64,000 nt of DNA, taken from assembly GCF_000426885.1 (NCBI RefSeq), contig NZ_AUGF01000011.1, positions 18,037 to 82,036 of the forward strand, written 5' to 3'. Shown piece after piece: positions 1 through 8,064 of this stretch. Both the position numbers and the translations under genes were made by a program. This DNA comes from Moraxella caprae DSM 19149. GTDB taxonomy: Bacteria; Pseudomonadota; Gammaproteobacteria; Pseudomonadales; Moraxellaceae. The notes below the pieces were generated by a model. It was not told the DNA's origin, did not search any database, and saw nothing but the letters and a program-made list of their open reading frames with translations. Within the stretch, counting starts at the first letter, position 1. Each line of letters begins with the position of its first letter.

Positions 1-308
1 TCACTTGCCGTCATGGCGTTCATAAAGGTCTGCAATGACCGCTTAATCATGCTAAAAAACGGGTCTCGTACAGGGTATTTTTGTGAACCGCACAAGACAA
101 CGTGTTCTAGGATATGAGCTTCGCCACGAGAAGTCATGGGCTGAGTGGCAAAGCCAATCATCAAGGCATTTTCGTCATTATCACACGCCAGATGATAATG
201 AGTTGCCCCTGTGGCGGTATGCTCACAAAGTAGCACCGTAATATCAAGGGCTTCTATGTGGTGCTTAGATTTTAGGGCAAAGGCAGGGTGTAGGTTAAAT
301 GCTGTCAT
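1..308 (-). CDS. M16 family zinc metallopeptidase, N-terminal part (runs off window)
   Basis: I translated this minus-strand reading frame directly: it opens with ATG at 308-306 and stays open to the window edge, giving the first 102 residues. About 70 residues in it has HILEH, the inverted zinc motif HxxEH of the M16 insulinase/pitrilysin family, followed by a stretch VVLCGSQKYPVRDPFF that is typical of the presequence-protease-like (M16C, PreP/SdeC) branch. Such enzymes are large two-domain proteases of about 1,000 residues that degrade peptides. The gene is transcribed away from glmM, so the roughly 200 bp between them holds both promoters. The subfamily is an inference from the short visible part; the remainder lies outside the window. 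Confidence 0.85.
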   Translation of the reverse strand, partial: MTAFNLHPAFALKSKHHIEALDITVLLCEHTATGATHYHLACDNDENALMIGFATQPMTSRGEAHILEHVVLCGSQKYPVRDPFFSMIKRSLQTFMNAMTAS

Positions 309-430
309 GAATGGTTCCGTGATGAAAAAATGCTATATTGTGGCAAAAATTTGCAATTTAAACAAGGCTTTTGTAAATTTTGATAAAAATTCTTGTTTTT
401 ATGATTAACTTTTATACTACCGAAAAAGTA

Positions 431-460
431 TTGAATTAGAGAATGATTTGGCGGTATACT
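431..460 (+). promoter_or_regulatory. Probable sigma-70 promoter of glmM
   Basis: TTGAAT at 431-436 and TATACT at 455-460 are separated by 18 bases and lie about 45 bases upstream of the glmM start. Both boxes match the sigma-70 consensus well. The AAAAGG ribosome binding site sits at about 491-497. Confidence 0.6.
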
Positions 461-505
461 TAGGGTTATTTTTTCTTATCATTTTAATTTTAAAAGGCAA
501 TCATC

Positions 506-1858
506 ATGAGCTACTTCGGCACAGACGGCATTCGTGGGGCATTTGGACAATTTCCCATCACCCCTGATTTTTTACTGCGACTTGGCTATGCCACAGGGCA
601 GGTTTTGTGTCAAGAAAATGAGGGCAAACGCCCAAGCGTGGTCATTGGCAAAGACACTCGCATTTCAGGCTATGTCATCGAATCCGCCTTGCAAGCAGGG
701 TTCAACTCGGCAGGCGTGGACGTACACCTATTCGGGCCTTTGCCGACACCTGCCATTGCTCATTTGGCAAGAAGTTTTCATGCCGACATGGGCGTGGTCA
801 TCTCGGCGAGCCACAACCCTTATGGCGACAATGGCGTAAAATTCTTCTCAGGCGAAGGCAAAAAAATCTCAGACGACACCCAATCCGCCATTAACGCCAA
901 ATTGGACGAGCTTGTCAGCGCCCAAAGTTTTGCCCCCATAGCCGACTACCCCACCGAGCTTGGCAAAAGCTACCGCATTGATGATGCCAAGGGGCGTTAT
1001 ATTGAGTACTGCAAAGGCTCATTTCCTTATCAATATGACCTGCGTGGGCTGACCATTGTGGTGGACTGTGCCAACGGAGCAGGGTACAGCGTTGCCCCAC
1101 GGGTTTTGCGTGAGCTTGGGGCAAGTGTCATCGCTCATGCCAACACGCCAAACGGCACGAACATCAATGACAACTGTGGTTCAACCCACCCCGAAACCTT
1201 ACAAAAACTCGTGCTAGAACACAAAGCGGATTTGGGTATTGCCCTTGATGGCGATGGCGACCGTATTGTGATGGTGGATGAAAACGGACAGATTTTGGAC
1301 GGCGACAGTATTTTATACATTCTTGCCAATGGGGCGGACGAAAAGCCTGCTGGCGTGGTCGGCACGCTGATGAGCAATATGGCTTTGGAAAATTTTCTTA
1401 AAAATCAAGGAATTAACTTTATCCGTGCCAAAGTGGGCGACCGCTACGTCATGCAAGAGCTTGAAAAATATGGGTATTTTATTGGCGGAGAATCGTCTGG
1501 GCATATTTTGTGCCTTGATAAATCCCGCACAGGGGACGCCATTGTGGCAGGTTTGCAGGTGCTGGCGGTTTTGGTCAAAAAAGGCGGTAAACTGTCTGAT
1601 TTAACAAAGGGTTATGCCCCTTATCCCCAAACACTCATCAATGTTCGCCTAGCCAAAATGAGCGACCCTTATGACAATGACGAGCTAAAATCTGCCTTCG
1701 CCCAAGCCGAGAGCGAGCTTGGCAGTACAGGGCGACTACTAATCCGTAAATCAGGTACTGAGCCTGTGATTCGGGTCATGGTAGAAGCCCAAAATGGCGA
1801 GACGGCAAAAGCATTGGCAACGTCATTGGCGGATAAAGTTAAGGCGGTGTTGGGGTGA
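506..1858 (+). CDS. glmM: Phosphoglucosamine mutase GlmM
   Basis: GlmM interconverts glucosamine-6-phosphate and glucosamine-1-phosphate, the step that feeds UDP-GlcNAc synthesis for peptidoglycan and lipopolysaccharide in the cytoplasm. The 450-residue product has the family layout: N-terminal [10 protein letters not shown], the phosphoserine loop [14 protein letters not shown] near residue 100 carrying the catalytic serine, the metal-binding loop DGDGDR near residue 245, a substrate loop GGESSGH, and the C-terminal phosphate-binding [14 protein letters not shown]. Length and all signature residues fit an intact enzyme. The start is supported by AAAAGG just upstream. It stands alone, without the folP or ftsH neighbours seen in many gammaproteobacteria. 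Confidence 0.98.
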   Translation: MSYFGTDGIRGAFGQFPITPDFLLRLGYATGQVLCQENEGKRPSVVIGKDTRISGYVIESALQAGFNSAGVDVHLFGPLPTPAIAHLARSFHADMGVVISASHNPYGDNGVKFFSGEGKKISDDTQSAINAKLDELVSAQSFAPIADYPTELGKSYRIDDAKGRYIEYCKGSFPYQYDLRGLTIVVDCANGAGYSVAPRVLRELGASVIAHANTPNGTNINDNCGSTHPETLQKLVLEHKADLGIALDGDGDRIVMVDENGQILDGDSILYILANGADEKPAGVVGTLMSNMALENFLKNQGINFIRAKVGDRYVMQELEKYGYFIGGESSGHILCLDKSRTGDAIVAGLQVLAVLVKKGGKLSDLTKGYAPYPQTLINVRLAKMSDPYDNDELKSAFAQAESELGSTGRLLIRKSGTEPVIRVMVEAQNGETAKALATSLADKVKAVLG

Positions 1859-1929
1859 TTTTAAATCATAGATAATTTAAAATGGGTGTGTGGGGTGAAT
1901 TGAATTTGCCTTGTGGTAATTTAACATTT

Positions 1930-1950
1930 GGGCGAATAAATTGCCCCTAC
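1930..1950 (-). repeat. REP-like hairpin with GTAGGGG foot
   Basis: Read on the minus strand this is GTAGGGGCAATTTATTCGCCC: a GTAG tetranucleotide followed by an imperfect hairpin. The same GTAGGGG foot begins the REP hairpins around the REP-associated transposase at 44912-45409, although the stem sequence differs. Confidence 0.5.
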
Positions 1951-2004
1951 ATATCCAATTTTAAAATCTATATTTAAAAATACCCTTAAATAAAAATATC
2001 ATTT

Positions 2005-2212
2005 TAGGGCGTGTTGAACTTTGGTATTTGCAATGAAAAATGAGAAAAATCGCACGTTTTTCAAGGAAAAAACGTAGGCTGATAGTCATTCTATCAGACA
2101 AGTTTTTGACTTCGAACCACAAGATTTAGCCATTTTTCATGCAAAAATTGATTGAAACTGTTAAACTTTCATCTTATTTTATAAGAATGTTATCAATGTT
2201 CAACACGCCCTA
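2005..2212. mobile_element. Miniature inverted-repeat element, copy 1 (208 bp)
   Basis: The ends TAGGGCGTGTTGAAC (2005-2019) and GTTCAACACGCCCTA (2198-2212) are perfect 15 bp inverted repeats that begin and end with TA, consistent with a TA target duplication. A subterminal inverted pair (TTTGCAATGAAAAATG at 2027-2042, CATTTTTCATGCAAA near 2131) and an inner hairpin CTGATAG-TCATT-CTATCAG lie between them. It has no open reading frame of note. Copies 2 and 3 share the interior. This is the form expected of a non-autonomous MITE moved by an IS630/Tc1-like transposase; that assignment is inferred from the TA ends. Confidence 0.85.
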
Positions 2213-2234
2213 ATATTAAAAAAGAGAAAAACCC

Positions 2235-2516
2235 ATGATATTAGACCTCCCCCCAACCACCATAGAGCTGATTACCGCCAAAGCTGAGCAAGCAGGGATG
2301 ACGGTTGATGAATTGCTTATATCCACCTTTACCAAAGATGATGAAGATGCTTATTATGAGTGGTTTTATCAACATCATTTTGATATAGAACGCTTGACAA
2401 AAGCCATTGGCGAAACCGATGAAAACGGACGTGCCAAGCATACTGTTAGCCCACCCAAAGGACTGGCAAAAGACAAAGAAGCATTTAGAACATGGGTAAA
2501 AGCCAATGCAAGTTAA
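2235..2516 (+). CDS. Small protein, antitoxin-like (first gene of an overlapping pair)
   Basis: A 93-residue acidic protein. Its first 27 residues, LPPTTIELITAKAEQAGMTV and on, resemble the short helical DNA-binding or dimerisation start of small antitoxins; the middle carries an acidic, aromatic-rich segment (DDEDAYYEWFYQHHF). I do not recognise the family. It overlaps the next gene by 11 bases, so the two are probably translated together. Pairing of two short co-directional genes, the first small and charged, suggests a type II toxin-antitoxin module, but no catalytic signature proves it. It sits immediately after a mobile MITE copy, and its expression could depend on a promoter in that element. 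Confidence 0.55.
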   Translation: MILDLPPTTIELITAKAEQAGMTVDELLISTFTKDDEDAYYEWFYQHHFDIERLTKAIGETDENGRAKHTVSPPKGLAKDKEAFRTWVKANAS

Positions 2517-2874
2517 TCTCTCATCATATTTTTTGCGATTGCTTGATAAATTGGACGAACAAAGCCAAGATAGGGTTGCTGAATTTATCAATTATGTCGA
2601 GCAAAATGGCTTATATGGATTGGCAGGACGTAACAAATCATCCGCCCCACAAAATCCCCACGCCAAAAAAGAGCGAGCTAATTTTGATTATGCCCAAAAA
2701 CATTGTTTATGGCATTATCATATTGGTATTCCTAAATATGTGGGCGATGATGGCGATATGACGAGCGAATGTATCCTGCATTATCAACGCTTTGATGATA
2801 AAATTATATTGGTGGATATAAGTACGCACCCACCTTTTGAATTACCAAACCAAGATAAATTAAGACAACTTTAA
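2506..2874 (+). CDS. Small protein, possible toxin partner
   Basis: A 122-residue protein beginning inside the end of the preceding gene. The C-terminal half contains the conserved-looking block LWHYHIGIPKY, then GDMTSECILHYQRF, a hydrophobic strand IILVDIST and HPPFELP, a pattern of aromatic and histidine residues typical of a compact alpha/beta fold. The N-terminal 40 residues are helical (LRLLDKLDEQSQDRVAEFI). I do not assign a named toxin family. Overlap with the upstream antitoxin-like gene and its size make a toxin role a reasonable guess. A short 15 bp gap leads into pdxH, so pdxH may receive read-through transcription from this pair. Confidence 0.5.
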   Translation: MQVNLSSYFLRLLDKLDEQSQDRVAEFINYVEQNGLYGLAGRNKSSAPQNPHAKKERANFDYAQKHCLWHYHIGIPKYVGDDGDMTSECILHYQRFDDKIILVDISTHPPFELPNQDKLRQL

Positions 2875-2889
2875 TAAAAGGTAAACTGT

Positions 2890-3543
2890 ATGGGAATTGA
2901 TTTTAGTGCTAGCCGTTTGTCCTACGAAAAAGACGAACTCATTGAAAAAAACATTGGCGACACCCCTTATCCTTTATTACAAAAATGGATAGATGACGCC
3001 ATATCCGAGCAAATTGGCGAAGCCTACGCATTTAGCCTTGCCACCTGTGGGGCGGATAGGCGTCCATCGGTGCGAACGCTACTCATGCGTGAGATTGTCC
3101 CTAATGATGGCGACATTCAGATGATTTTTTATACCAATTATGACAGCGACAAGGGGCGGGATTTGGCGGACAATCCCTTTGCCGAAGCCTTGTTTTTTTG
3201 GCATACGCTAGAACGTCAAGTGCGAGCGTCTGGGCGTGTGGTAAAATTATCCACTGAAAAATCAGAAGCCTACTACCATTCTCGCCCCAAAGAGAGTCGG
3301 CTGGCGGCGTGGGTCAGTCGCCCCCAAAGTGGGCAGGTAGAGAGCCGTGAAGTCATGGAGAGCGATTTTGCCAAATTATCCGAGCAGTTTGGCGAGCGTA
3401 TCCCCAAGCCTGAGTTTTGGGGCGGATATTGCCTATTGGTGGATAAAATAGAATTCTGGCAAGGGCGAGCCAACCGTATGCACGACCGCATTGTCTATCA
3501 TAAGGGCGAAAACGGTTGGGAGCGAGAGCGGATATTGCCATGA
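2890..3543 (+). CDS. pdxH: Pyridoxamine 5'-phosphate oxidase PdxH
   Basis: PdxH is an FMN enzyme that oxidises pyridoxine or pyridoxamine 5'-phosphate to pyridoxal 5'-phosphate (vitamin B6). The 217-residue length is normal. Visible signatures include the FMN- and substrate-binding blocks PSVRTLLMREI, FYTNYDSDKGRDL and the C-terminal family ending FWQGRANRMHDRIVY, close to the PROSITE PNPOx pattern. The start is preceded by AAAAGG. Its stop codon overlaps the start of the next gene (ATGA), so the downstream phosphoesterase is translationally coupled. Confidence 0.97.
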   Translation: MGIDFSASRLSYEKDELIEKNIGDTPYPLLQKWIDDAISEQIGEAYAFSLATCGADRRPSVRTLLMREIVPNDGDIQMIFYTNYDSDKGRDLADNPFAEALFFWHTLERQVRASGRVVKLSTEKSEAYYHSRPKESRLAAWVSRPQSGQVESREVMESDFAKLSEQFGERIPKPEFWGGYCLLVDKIEFWQGRANRMHDRIVYHKGENGWERERILP

Positions 3544-4385
3544 TGTTTTTTAACAAATATAAAAAAGCGATGATAAGAATACTCATCGCTTTATTGATGA
3601 TAGTTGCCATTATTATTTATAGCAATTTATTAAAAGTGGTGGATTATAAATTTGATAATATCGGCTATCAAAGTGATAAGGCATTAAATATCGCCCTAAT
3701 TACCGATTTGCACGCTTGTTATTATGGCGATAATCAAAAATGGCTGATAGATAGTTTAAAACAAAAACAGCCTGACGTGATATTATTGGGCGGGGATATT
3801 TATGATGATAAAATGCCTTTTGATAATGCCGATGAATTATTAAGCCAATTACCCAATATTGCCCCAACTTATTATGTGGACGGTAATCATGAAAATTGGC
3901 TAAGTCAGGCGGATTATAATAAAGTTATGGGTAAAATTCACACTCATGGCGTATCAATCATTCATGGCAAAAGTATATCCGTGCCAAATACCAATGTCGT
4001 CATTCATGGCATATCTGACCCAGACGGCGGAGCGTTTGATACGGATTTAAAAATAGTAACAGATAAGTTAAACAATGATACTGGTAAAAATCACGTCCAT
4101 ATTTTATTAACCCACCGCCCCGAGCATATTGATACGTATCTTAATTATCCTTTTGATATCATCATGGCAGGTCATGCTCATGGCGGACAATGGCGAGTGC
4201 CGTTTGTTATCAATGGCGTGTACGCTCCCAATCAAGGGCTATTCCCCAAATATGCAGGCGGACTTTATGAATTTGCCAATGAGCATAACACCAAATTTAT
4301 CGTGAGCCGTGGCTTAGCACGAGAAAGCACGAGAGTGCCACGTCTGTTTAACCGTCCTGAATTAGTGTTTGTGAGTTTGGAGTGA
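3540..4385 (+). CDS. Membrane-anchored calcineurin-like metallophosphoesterase
   Basis: The start ATG at 3540 overlaps the pdxH stop codon (ATGA); an ATG one codon later is an alternative. The 281-residue product begins with a basic stretch and one transmembrane helix (about residues 12-28), so the catalytic domain probably faces the periplasm or the membrane surface. The metallophosphoesterase motifs occur in order: DLHACYYGDN, LGGDIYDD, DGNHEN, LTHRPEH and GHAHGGQ, which supply the metal-binding Asp, Asn and His residues. This matches the YaeI/YkuE-type phosphodiesterase group. The substrate cannot be told from sequence; phospholipid phosphodiester bonds are a family precedent. Confidence 0.9.
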   Translation: MMFFNKYKKAMIRILIALLMIVAIIIYSNLLKVVDYKFDNIGYQSDKALNIALITDLHACYYGDNQKWLIDSLKQKQPDVILLGGDIYDDKMPFDNADELLSQLPNIAPTYYVDGNHENWLSQADYNKVMGKIHTHGVSIIHGKSISVPNTNVVIHGISDPDGGAFDTDLKIVTDKLNNDTGKNHVHILLTHRPEHIDTYLNYPFDIIMAGHAHGGQWRVPFVINGVYAPNQGLFPKYAGGLYEFANEHNTKFIVSRGLARESTRVPRLFNRPELVFVSLE

Positions 4386-4387
4386 GG

Positions 4388-5320
4388 CTACCCCACACAA
4401 CGTTTTGGTGTTTGTTTTTTATTTAGCGATGTCTGACACCGCCACGAATTATCATCTATTTGATGATAAATTGCCAAATGCCGACCGTTTAAATACCGCA
4501 CCGGATAACTTGCCCCTGACACCGTTGCCACCACCGCACAATCGGTCTTGGCATAGGGCAGGCTTGCCACCACTTCCACGCTCACCCTTTGGTTGTCGGC
4601 AGTCACGGGCAGACCCACAGGGCAGTTACCTGTTTGCTCATAGATGAGCTCCACTCGCTTGGCAATGGCATTGGTACTGCGATAACTCTCAAAAATCACT
4701 GTCTGCTCTTTTTGCACGGCGATAATCGGCACAAATTGCAATACAATAATCGCAAGCAACGTCCCAAACATGGCAAACGCCACGCCAAGACCCACCACAC
4801 TGACCCCGCCATGCTCTGCCAGATGTGCCTTTTGGGCGTCCTTGTCATTAGGGTATAGCTCCACGGCATCGGCAATCTCACGCCGTGCCATGCGATAATA
4901 ATACGCGTCCGCCCAGCGTGCCACCATGCCCGACCAAAACAGCCACACCGCCCCAGCTATCATGAGCCGTGTGTACATCTGATAGTCATCAGGCAGTTTA
5001 CCCACAAATAAAAATTCACACACCGCCAAAATGATGACGATGTTGAGCTTAATAAACGACCACCCTGCCACACAATACACCACGCAGTCTAGATAACGCT
5101 TGCGATATAACAACCAGCCAAACGTGGTGAAAAACGCCGACCAGTTCCAGCGAGCATGCAGTTTGCCTGCCTTATCAAATTGACCGAATCGCTTTAAATA
5201 ATAGCTTTGCGAGCGTGTGCCAATAAACCACTTGTCAAGCTGAATCCGCTCTTTGTCGGATAAGTGGGGCAAATAAAATGGAGGCGGAGTCGTGTCTTCT
5301 AAAAATGGCAAACGAAACAT
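4388..5320 (-). CDS. DUF2628-type membrane protein with pilin-like C-terminal domain
   Basis: A 310-residue protein. Residues 55-140 hold the DUF2628 signature WNWSAFFTTFGWLLYRKRY and hydrophobic helices; another helix spans about 175-205. The last 100 residues look different: RVELIYEQTGNCPVGLPVT, a second cysteine, a G-hydrophobic strand, then NSWRCQTS and PKRC. The spacing of cysteines and the W-x-C...P-x-x-C ending resemble the disulfide-bonded C-terminus of type IV major pilins. I infer a membrane protein that presents a pilin-like domain outside the inner membrane. It is convergent with the phosphoesterase gene, with two bases between the stops. Function unknown. Confidence 0.75.
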   Translation of the reverse strand: MFRLPFLEDTTPPPFYLPHLSDKERIQLDKWFIGTRSQSYYLKRFGQFDKAGKLHARWNWSAFFTTFGWLLYRKRYLDCVVYCVAGWSFIKLNIVIILAVCEFLFVGKLPDDYQMYTRLMIAGAVWLFWSGMVARWADAYYYRMARREIADAVELYPNDKDAQKAHLAEHGGVSVVGLGVAFAMFGTLLAIIVLQFVPIIAVQKEQTVIFESYRSTNAIAKRVELIYEQTGNCPVGLPVTADNQRVSVEVVASLPYAKTDCAVVATVSGASYPVRYLNGRHLAIYHQIDDNSWRCQTSLNKKQTPKRCVG

Positions 5321-5389
5321 AAATTTTGTACTTAACCCATGAATGCTTTATAATAGGCACTATTTTACGCCTTTTTTAGATAATATACC

Positions 5390-6232
5390 ATGACTAATCC
5401 AGACCAATCCACCCCAAAAGCCCCCCTTGCCCCTGTTGGGGGCGACCGCCAAACCCCTGACATCTCTCGGGATACCATCAGTCAAGAAATCCAAAACCTA
5501 GCTCGCACGCCTACCGAATACAGCCACGCCATTGCCACTTTTATGAGACGGCGAACGCACCTGAGCCAGTATGCTGAGACCGCCCTGACCGACCCTGCCT
5601 TTGCTCCGTACATCATCAATCACGGTAAGGATTTGGGCAGATTGGGCGATGTATCTAACATCACCGATTTGCGGGTGTTTTTTAAGGATGCACCAAATGG
5701 CGAGAACGCCCCTTTGACCTTAGAAATCGGCTTTGGCATGGGCGACAGCTTGGTAGAAATGACACAAGCCGAGCCAGCTCGCAACTTTGTCGGCATAGAA
5801 GTCCACGAACCAGGCATTGGGCGTACTGCTTATCTATCTCATGAGTTGGGACTGACTAATTTAAAGGTGCTAAATGGCGATGCAATTGCCTTATTAAACA
5901 ATTTACCTAGTGAGCATTTGGACACGGTACAGCTTTATTTTCCCGACCCGTGGCAAAAAAAGCGACATTACAAACGCCGTTTTGTAACGACCGACCGCAT
6001 GACCTTAGTGGCGGACAAACTAAAAACGGGCGGAATTTTTCACAGTGCGACCGATTGGGAGCATTATGCCTTGTGGATGCTTGAAGTGCTAGATAACATG
6101 AGCGAGTTTGAAAATATGGCAGGCAAAGGCAACTTTTCGCCACGTCCTGATTTTCGCCCTGCCACCAAATTCGAAAAACGTGGGGCGGATTATGGGCGTG
6201 CGTCTTGGGATTTGCTATATCAAAAGGTGTAA
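5390..6232 (+). CDS. trmB: tRNA (guanine-N7)-methyltransferase TrmB
   Basis: TrmB methylates G46 in the variable loop of tRNAs using S-adenosylmethionine. The 280-residue protein has the SAM-binding motif [14 protein letters not shown] near residue 105, the acidic loop [11 protein letters not shown] and the family catalytic block [17 protein letters not shown] near 180-197. The N-terminal 60-70 residues, starting with a proline-rich segment, are longer than in compact homologues. The start ATG at 5390 follows TAATATACC without a clear ribosome binding site, so a slightly later start cannot be excluded. It ends two bases from the convergent mtgA stop. Confidence 0.95.
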   Translation: MTNPDQSTPKAPLAPVGGDRQTPDISRDTISQEIQNLARTPTEYSHAIATFMRRRTHLSQYAETALTDPAFAPYIINHGKDLGRLGDVSNITDLRVFFKDAPNGENAPLTLEIGFGMGDSLVEMTQAEPARNFVGIEVHEPGIGRTAYLSHELGLTNLKVLNGDAIALLNNLPSEHLDTVQLYFPDPWQKKRHYKRRFVTTDRMTLVADKLKTGGIFHSATDWEHYALWMLEVLDNMSEFENMAGKGNFSPRPDFRPATKFEKRGADYGRASWDLLYQKV

Positions 6233-6233
6233 C

Positions 6234-6983
6234 CTAAGGCAATACCGCACTGGGCATACGCTTCATGATAATCCGCTTTTTGTTTTGTAGGCGGCGGTTA
6301 TTGAGATTTTTTTGGTAATATTTGGGATTAGGGAGCATGCTGATGAGCAATGCCGACTGCTCACGGCTTAGGTTTTTGGCAGATTTGCCATAATAATGCC
6401 GTGCCGCCGCCTCAATGCCATAAATGCCCTCGCCAAACTCCGCCACGTTCAGATACACCTCTAAAATCCGCTGTTTGTCCCACATCTGCTCCATCATCAC
6501 CGTGATAACCGCCTCCTCACCCTTACGGATATAGGAGCGGTGCGATGTCAAAAACAGATTTTTGGCAAGCTGTTGGCTGATGGTCGAGCCACCCATTGAC
6601 ACCGCCCCGCCTGCTTCGTTCGCCTTCATGGCACGCTCAATGCCTTCCATGTCAAAGCCATTATGCGTGGCAAATTTGGCATCTTCGCTCGCCACCGCCG
6701 CCTGTTTGACCGCTTTGGCGATATCATCATAATCCACCCATACCTGCACAACCTCGCCCCCTGATAGGCGATGAGCAACCATAAACATGGAGTTACCGAC
6801 AGGGGCGACTTTCCACACGCCCAGCATGGCGGCGATGAGCAGGTGAAAGCTGATGACCAACACCAACAGCGGAGCTATCACCCATCGCCACAGCCATGCC
6901 ACCAGTCGCCGTCTTTTGGGTTTGGGGGGTGTTTGTGAGTCGGGACTGGGCCAAGACGGCGTATTTGTGGTTTTTTTAAACAT
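6234..6983 (-). CDS. mtgA: Monofunctional biosynthetic peptidoglycan transglycosylase MtgA
   Basis: MtgA polymerises lipid II into glycan strands at the outer face of the inner membrane. The 249-residue protein starts with a proline- and lysine-rich cytoplasmic tail, then one transmembrane helix (about residues 30-55). The GT51 motifs follow in order: EDAKFATHNGFD with the catalytic glutamate, GGSTISQQLAKNLFL, the basic RKGEEAVITVMMEQMWDKQ and EVYLNVAEFGEGIYGI. Length and motif order match intact MtgA proteins and lack the penicillin-binding domain of class A PBPs. Confidence 0.96.
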   Translation of the reverse strand: MFKKTTNTPSWPSPDSQTPPKPKRRRLVAWLWRWVIAPLLVLVISFHLLIAAMLGVWKVAPVGNSMFMVAHRLSGGEVVQVWVDYDDIAKAVKQAAVASEDAKFATHNGFDMEGIERAMKANEAGGAVSMGGSTISQQLAKNLFLTSHRSYIRKGEEAVITVMMEQMWDKQRILEVYLNVAEFGEGIYGIEAAARHYYGKSAKNLSREQSALLISMLPNPKYYQKNLNNRRLQNKKRIIMKRMPSAVLP

Positions 6984-7060
6984 AAAATAAAATAAACTAA
7001 TAAGATAAACTTGGGGTGTATTTGCTATAATAAACGCCCTATTTTACACGATTTTTTGCT

Positions 7061-7489
7061 ATGGGGCATTTATTTTTTATGAATAATATTAATTTTATCA
7101 AATACTTACAAAAATTAACAAACGACCGCTTCGCCCTAATTTGTCTGGCTCATAACGAATACCGCACGTTTCATGCCCTACTATTGGCGACATTTACAGG
7201 CTTAGACAGCCAGCAAATCATCCACACATCCAATCCTACCACAGATTGGTATCTTTTAGGCACGGATGGCTGTCACCTGTGCCACACCAGCCACGCCCTA
7301 CTGACCCAAGCCCGAGCTATACATCCACGCATGCCTGCCGTTCATGTGCTTGACCTTGCCGACAGCGAAGAGTTGATCGACCATCTGGGCACGCTCATTC
7401 CCATTCTTCTCACCCCCACCCGCCTACTATGCTATCCGTTTGGGATTATGGATATTGTTCATCTTTTACCGAATAATCATCACAGATAA
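7061..7489 (+). CDS. Glutaredoxin-like DUF836 family protein
   Basis: A 142-residue protein whose second half carries LLGTDGCHLCHTSHALL, the strand-CxxC-helix pattern of the small glutaredoxin-like DUF836 family, here as CHLC. The family usually has about 80-90 residues, so the N-terminal 60 residues are an extension of unknown role. The start at 7061 has no clear ribosome binding site; ATG at 7079 is an alternative. Its redox substrate is not known. It stands alone ahead of a non-coding region with a MITE copy. Confidence 0.7.
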   Translation: MGHLFFMNNINFIKYLQKLTNDRFALICLAHNEYRTFHALLLATFTGLDSQQIIHTSNPTTDWYLLGTDGCHLCHTSHALLTQARAIHPRMPAVHVLDLADSEELIDHLGTLIPILLTPTRLLCYPFGIMDIVHLLPNNHHR

Positions 7490-7595
7490 GCCTACCAAAA
7501 GCATACATCACACCGATTTTTATAAAATATTTTTATCAATTTTTAAAATTTATCGAAAAAAAACAATAAAAATGTGATGATTTGTTAAAATCTGT

Positions 7596-7819
7596 TAGGG
7601 CGTACCTATCTTTGGTATTTGCAATGAAAAATACCTGTTTAAAAAAGCAGGGGAATCGCCCGTTTTTCAAGGAAAAAACTTGAGGTTGATAGTCATTCTA
7701 TCAAGCAAGTTTTTGACTTCGAGCCACAAGATTTAGCCATTTTTCATGCAAAAATTGGTTGAAATTGTCAAATTCTCATCTTATTTTATAAAAATGTTAT
7801 CAAGGATAGGTACGCCCTA
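7596..7819. mobile_element. Miniature inverted-repeat element, copy 2 (224 bp)
   Basis: The interior matches copy 1 at 2005-2212, including the subterminal inverted pair and an inner hairpin TTGATAG-TCATT-CTATCAA. Its ends, TAGGGCGTACCTATC and GATAGGTACGCCCTA, are perfect inverted repeats of each other but differ from copy 1 after the first eight bases. A small extra hairpin CCTG...CAGG near 7632-7650 makes it 16 bp longer. Confidence 0.85.
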
Positions 7820-7939
7820 TTTATTTTTAATAAATTTTTGAGTAAAATAGCACTTTGGCTCATTATTTAGCTAATGAGATTTATTGCTAATAACCATTTT
7901 TATATTATGGTATTTGCTAAATTTTACCAAAAATAGGGC

Positions 7940-7964
7940 TTTGTGATGTATCAATCATCACAAA
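7940..7964. promoter_or_regulatory. Inverted repeat upstream of lctP, possible operator
   Basis: TTTGTGATG and CATCACAAA are perfect 9 bp arms separated by TATCAAT. The site lies about 100 bp before the lctP start, a suitable place for a regulator of lactate use such as a GntR-family LldR protein. No such regulator gene is in the window, so the binding protein is unknown. Confidence 0.45.
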
Positions 7965-8064
7965 CGATTGTTATTTTGTATGACCCAACAATTTTAATGG
8001 ATTTTTTAAAATTGAAATCATAACACAAATGGGCATACAGTCTTTGTTAGACAAAGGAGTGTAT

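Larger units (their letters stand above)
1859..2234. other. Intergenic region between glmM and the small gene pair
   Basis: This 376 bp gap holds a short REP-like hairpin (1930-1950) and one full copy of a miniature inverted-repeat element (2005-2212). A ribosome binding site AAAGAG follows just before the start codon at 2235. I see no coding sequence in it. Confidence 0.7.
7490..8064. other. Regulatory and mobile-element gap upstream of lctP
   Basis: This 575 bp gap contains MITE copy 2 (7596-7819), then AT-rich sequence, an inverted repeat that may be an operator (7940-7964), and the strong ribosome binding site AAAGGAG at 8055-8061 that decides the lctP start. I found no coding sequence. 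Confidence 0.7.

Noticed and set aside
2506..2874. YafO family toxin identity
   Set aside because: The HYHIGIP block does not match the YafO sequence I recall, so the family name is not supported.
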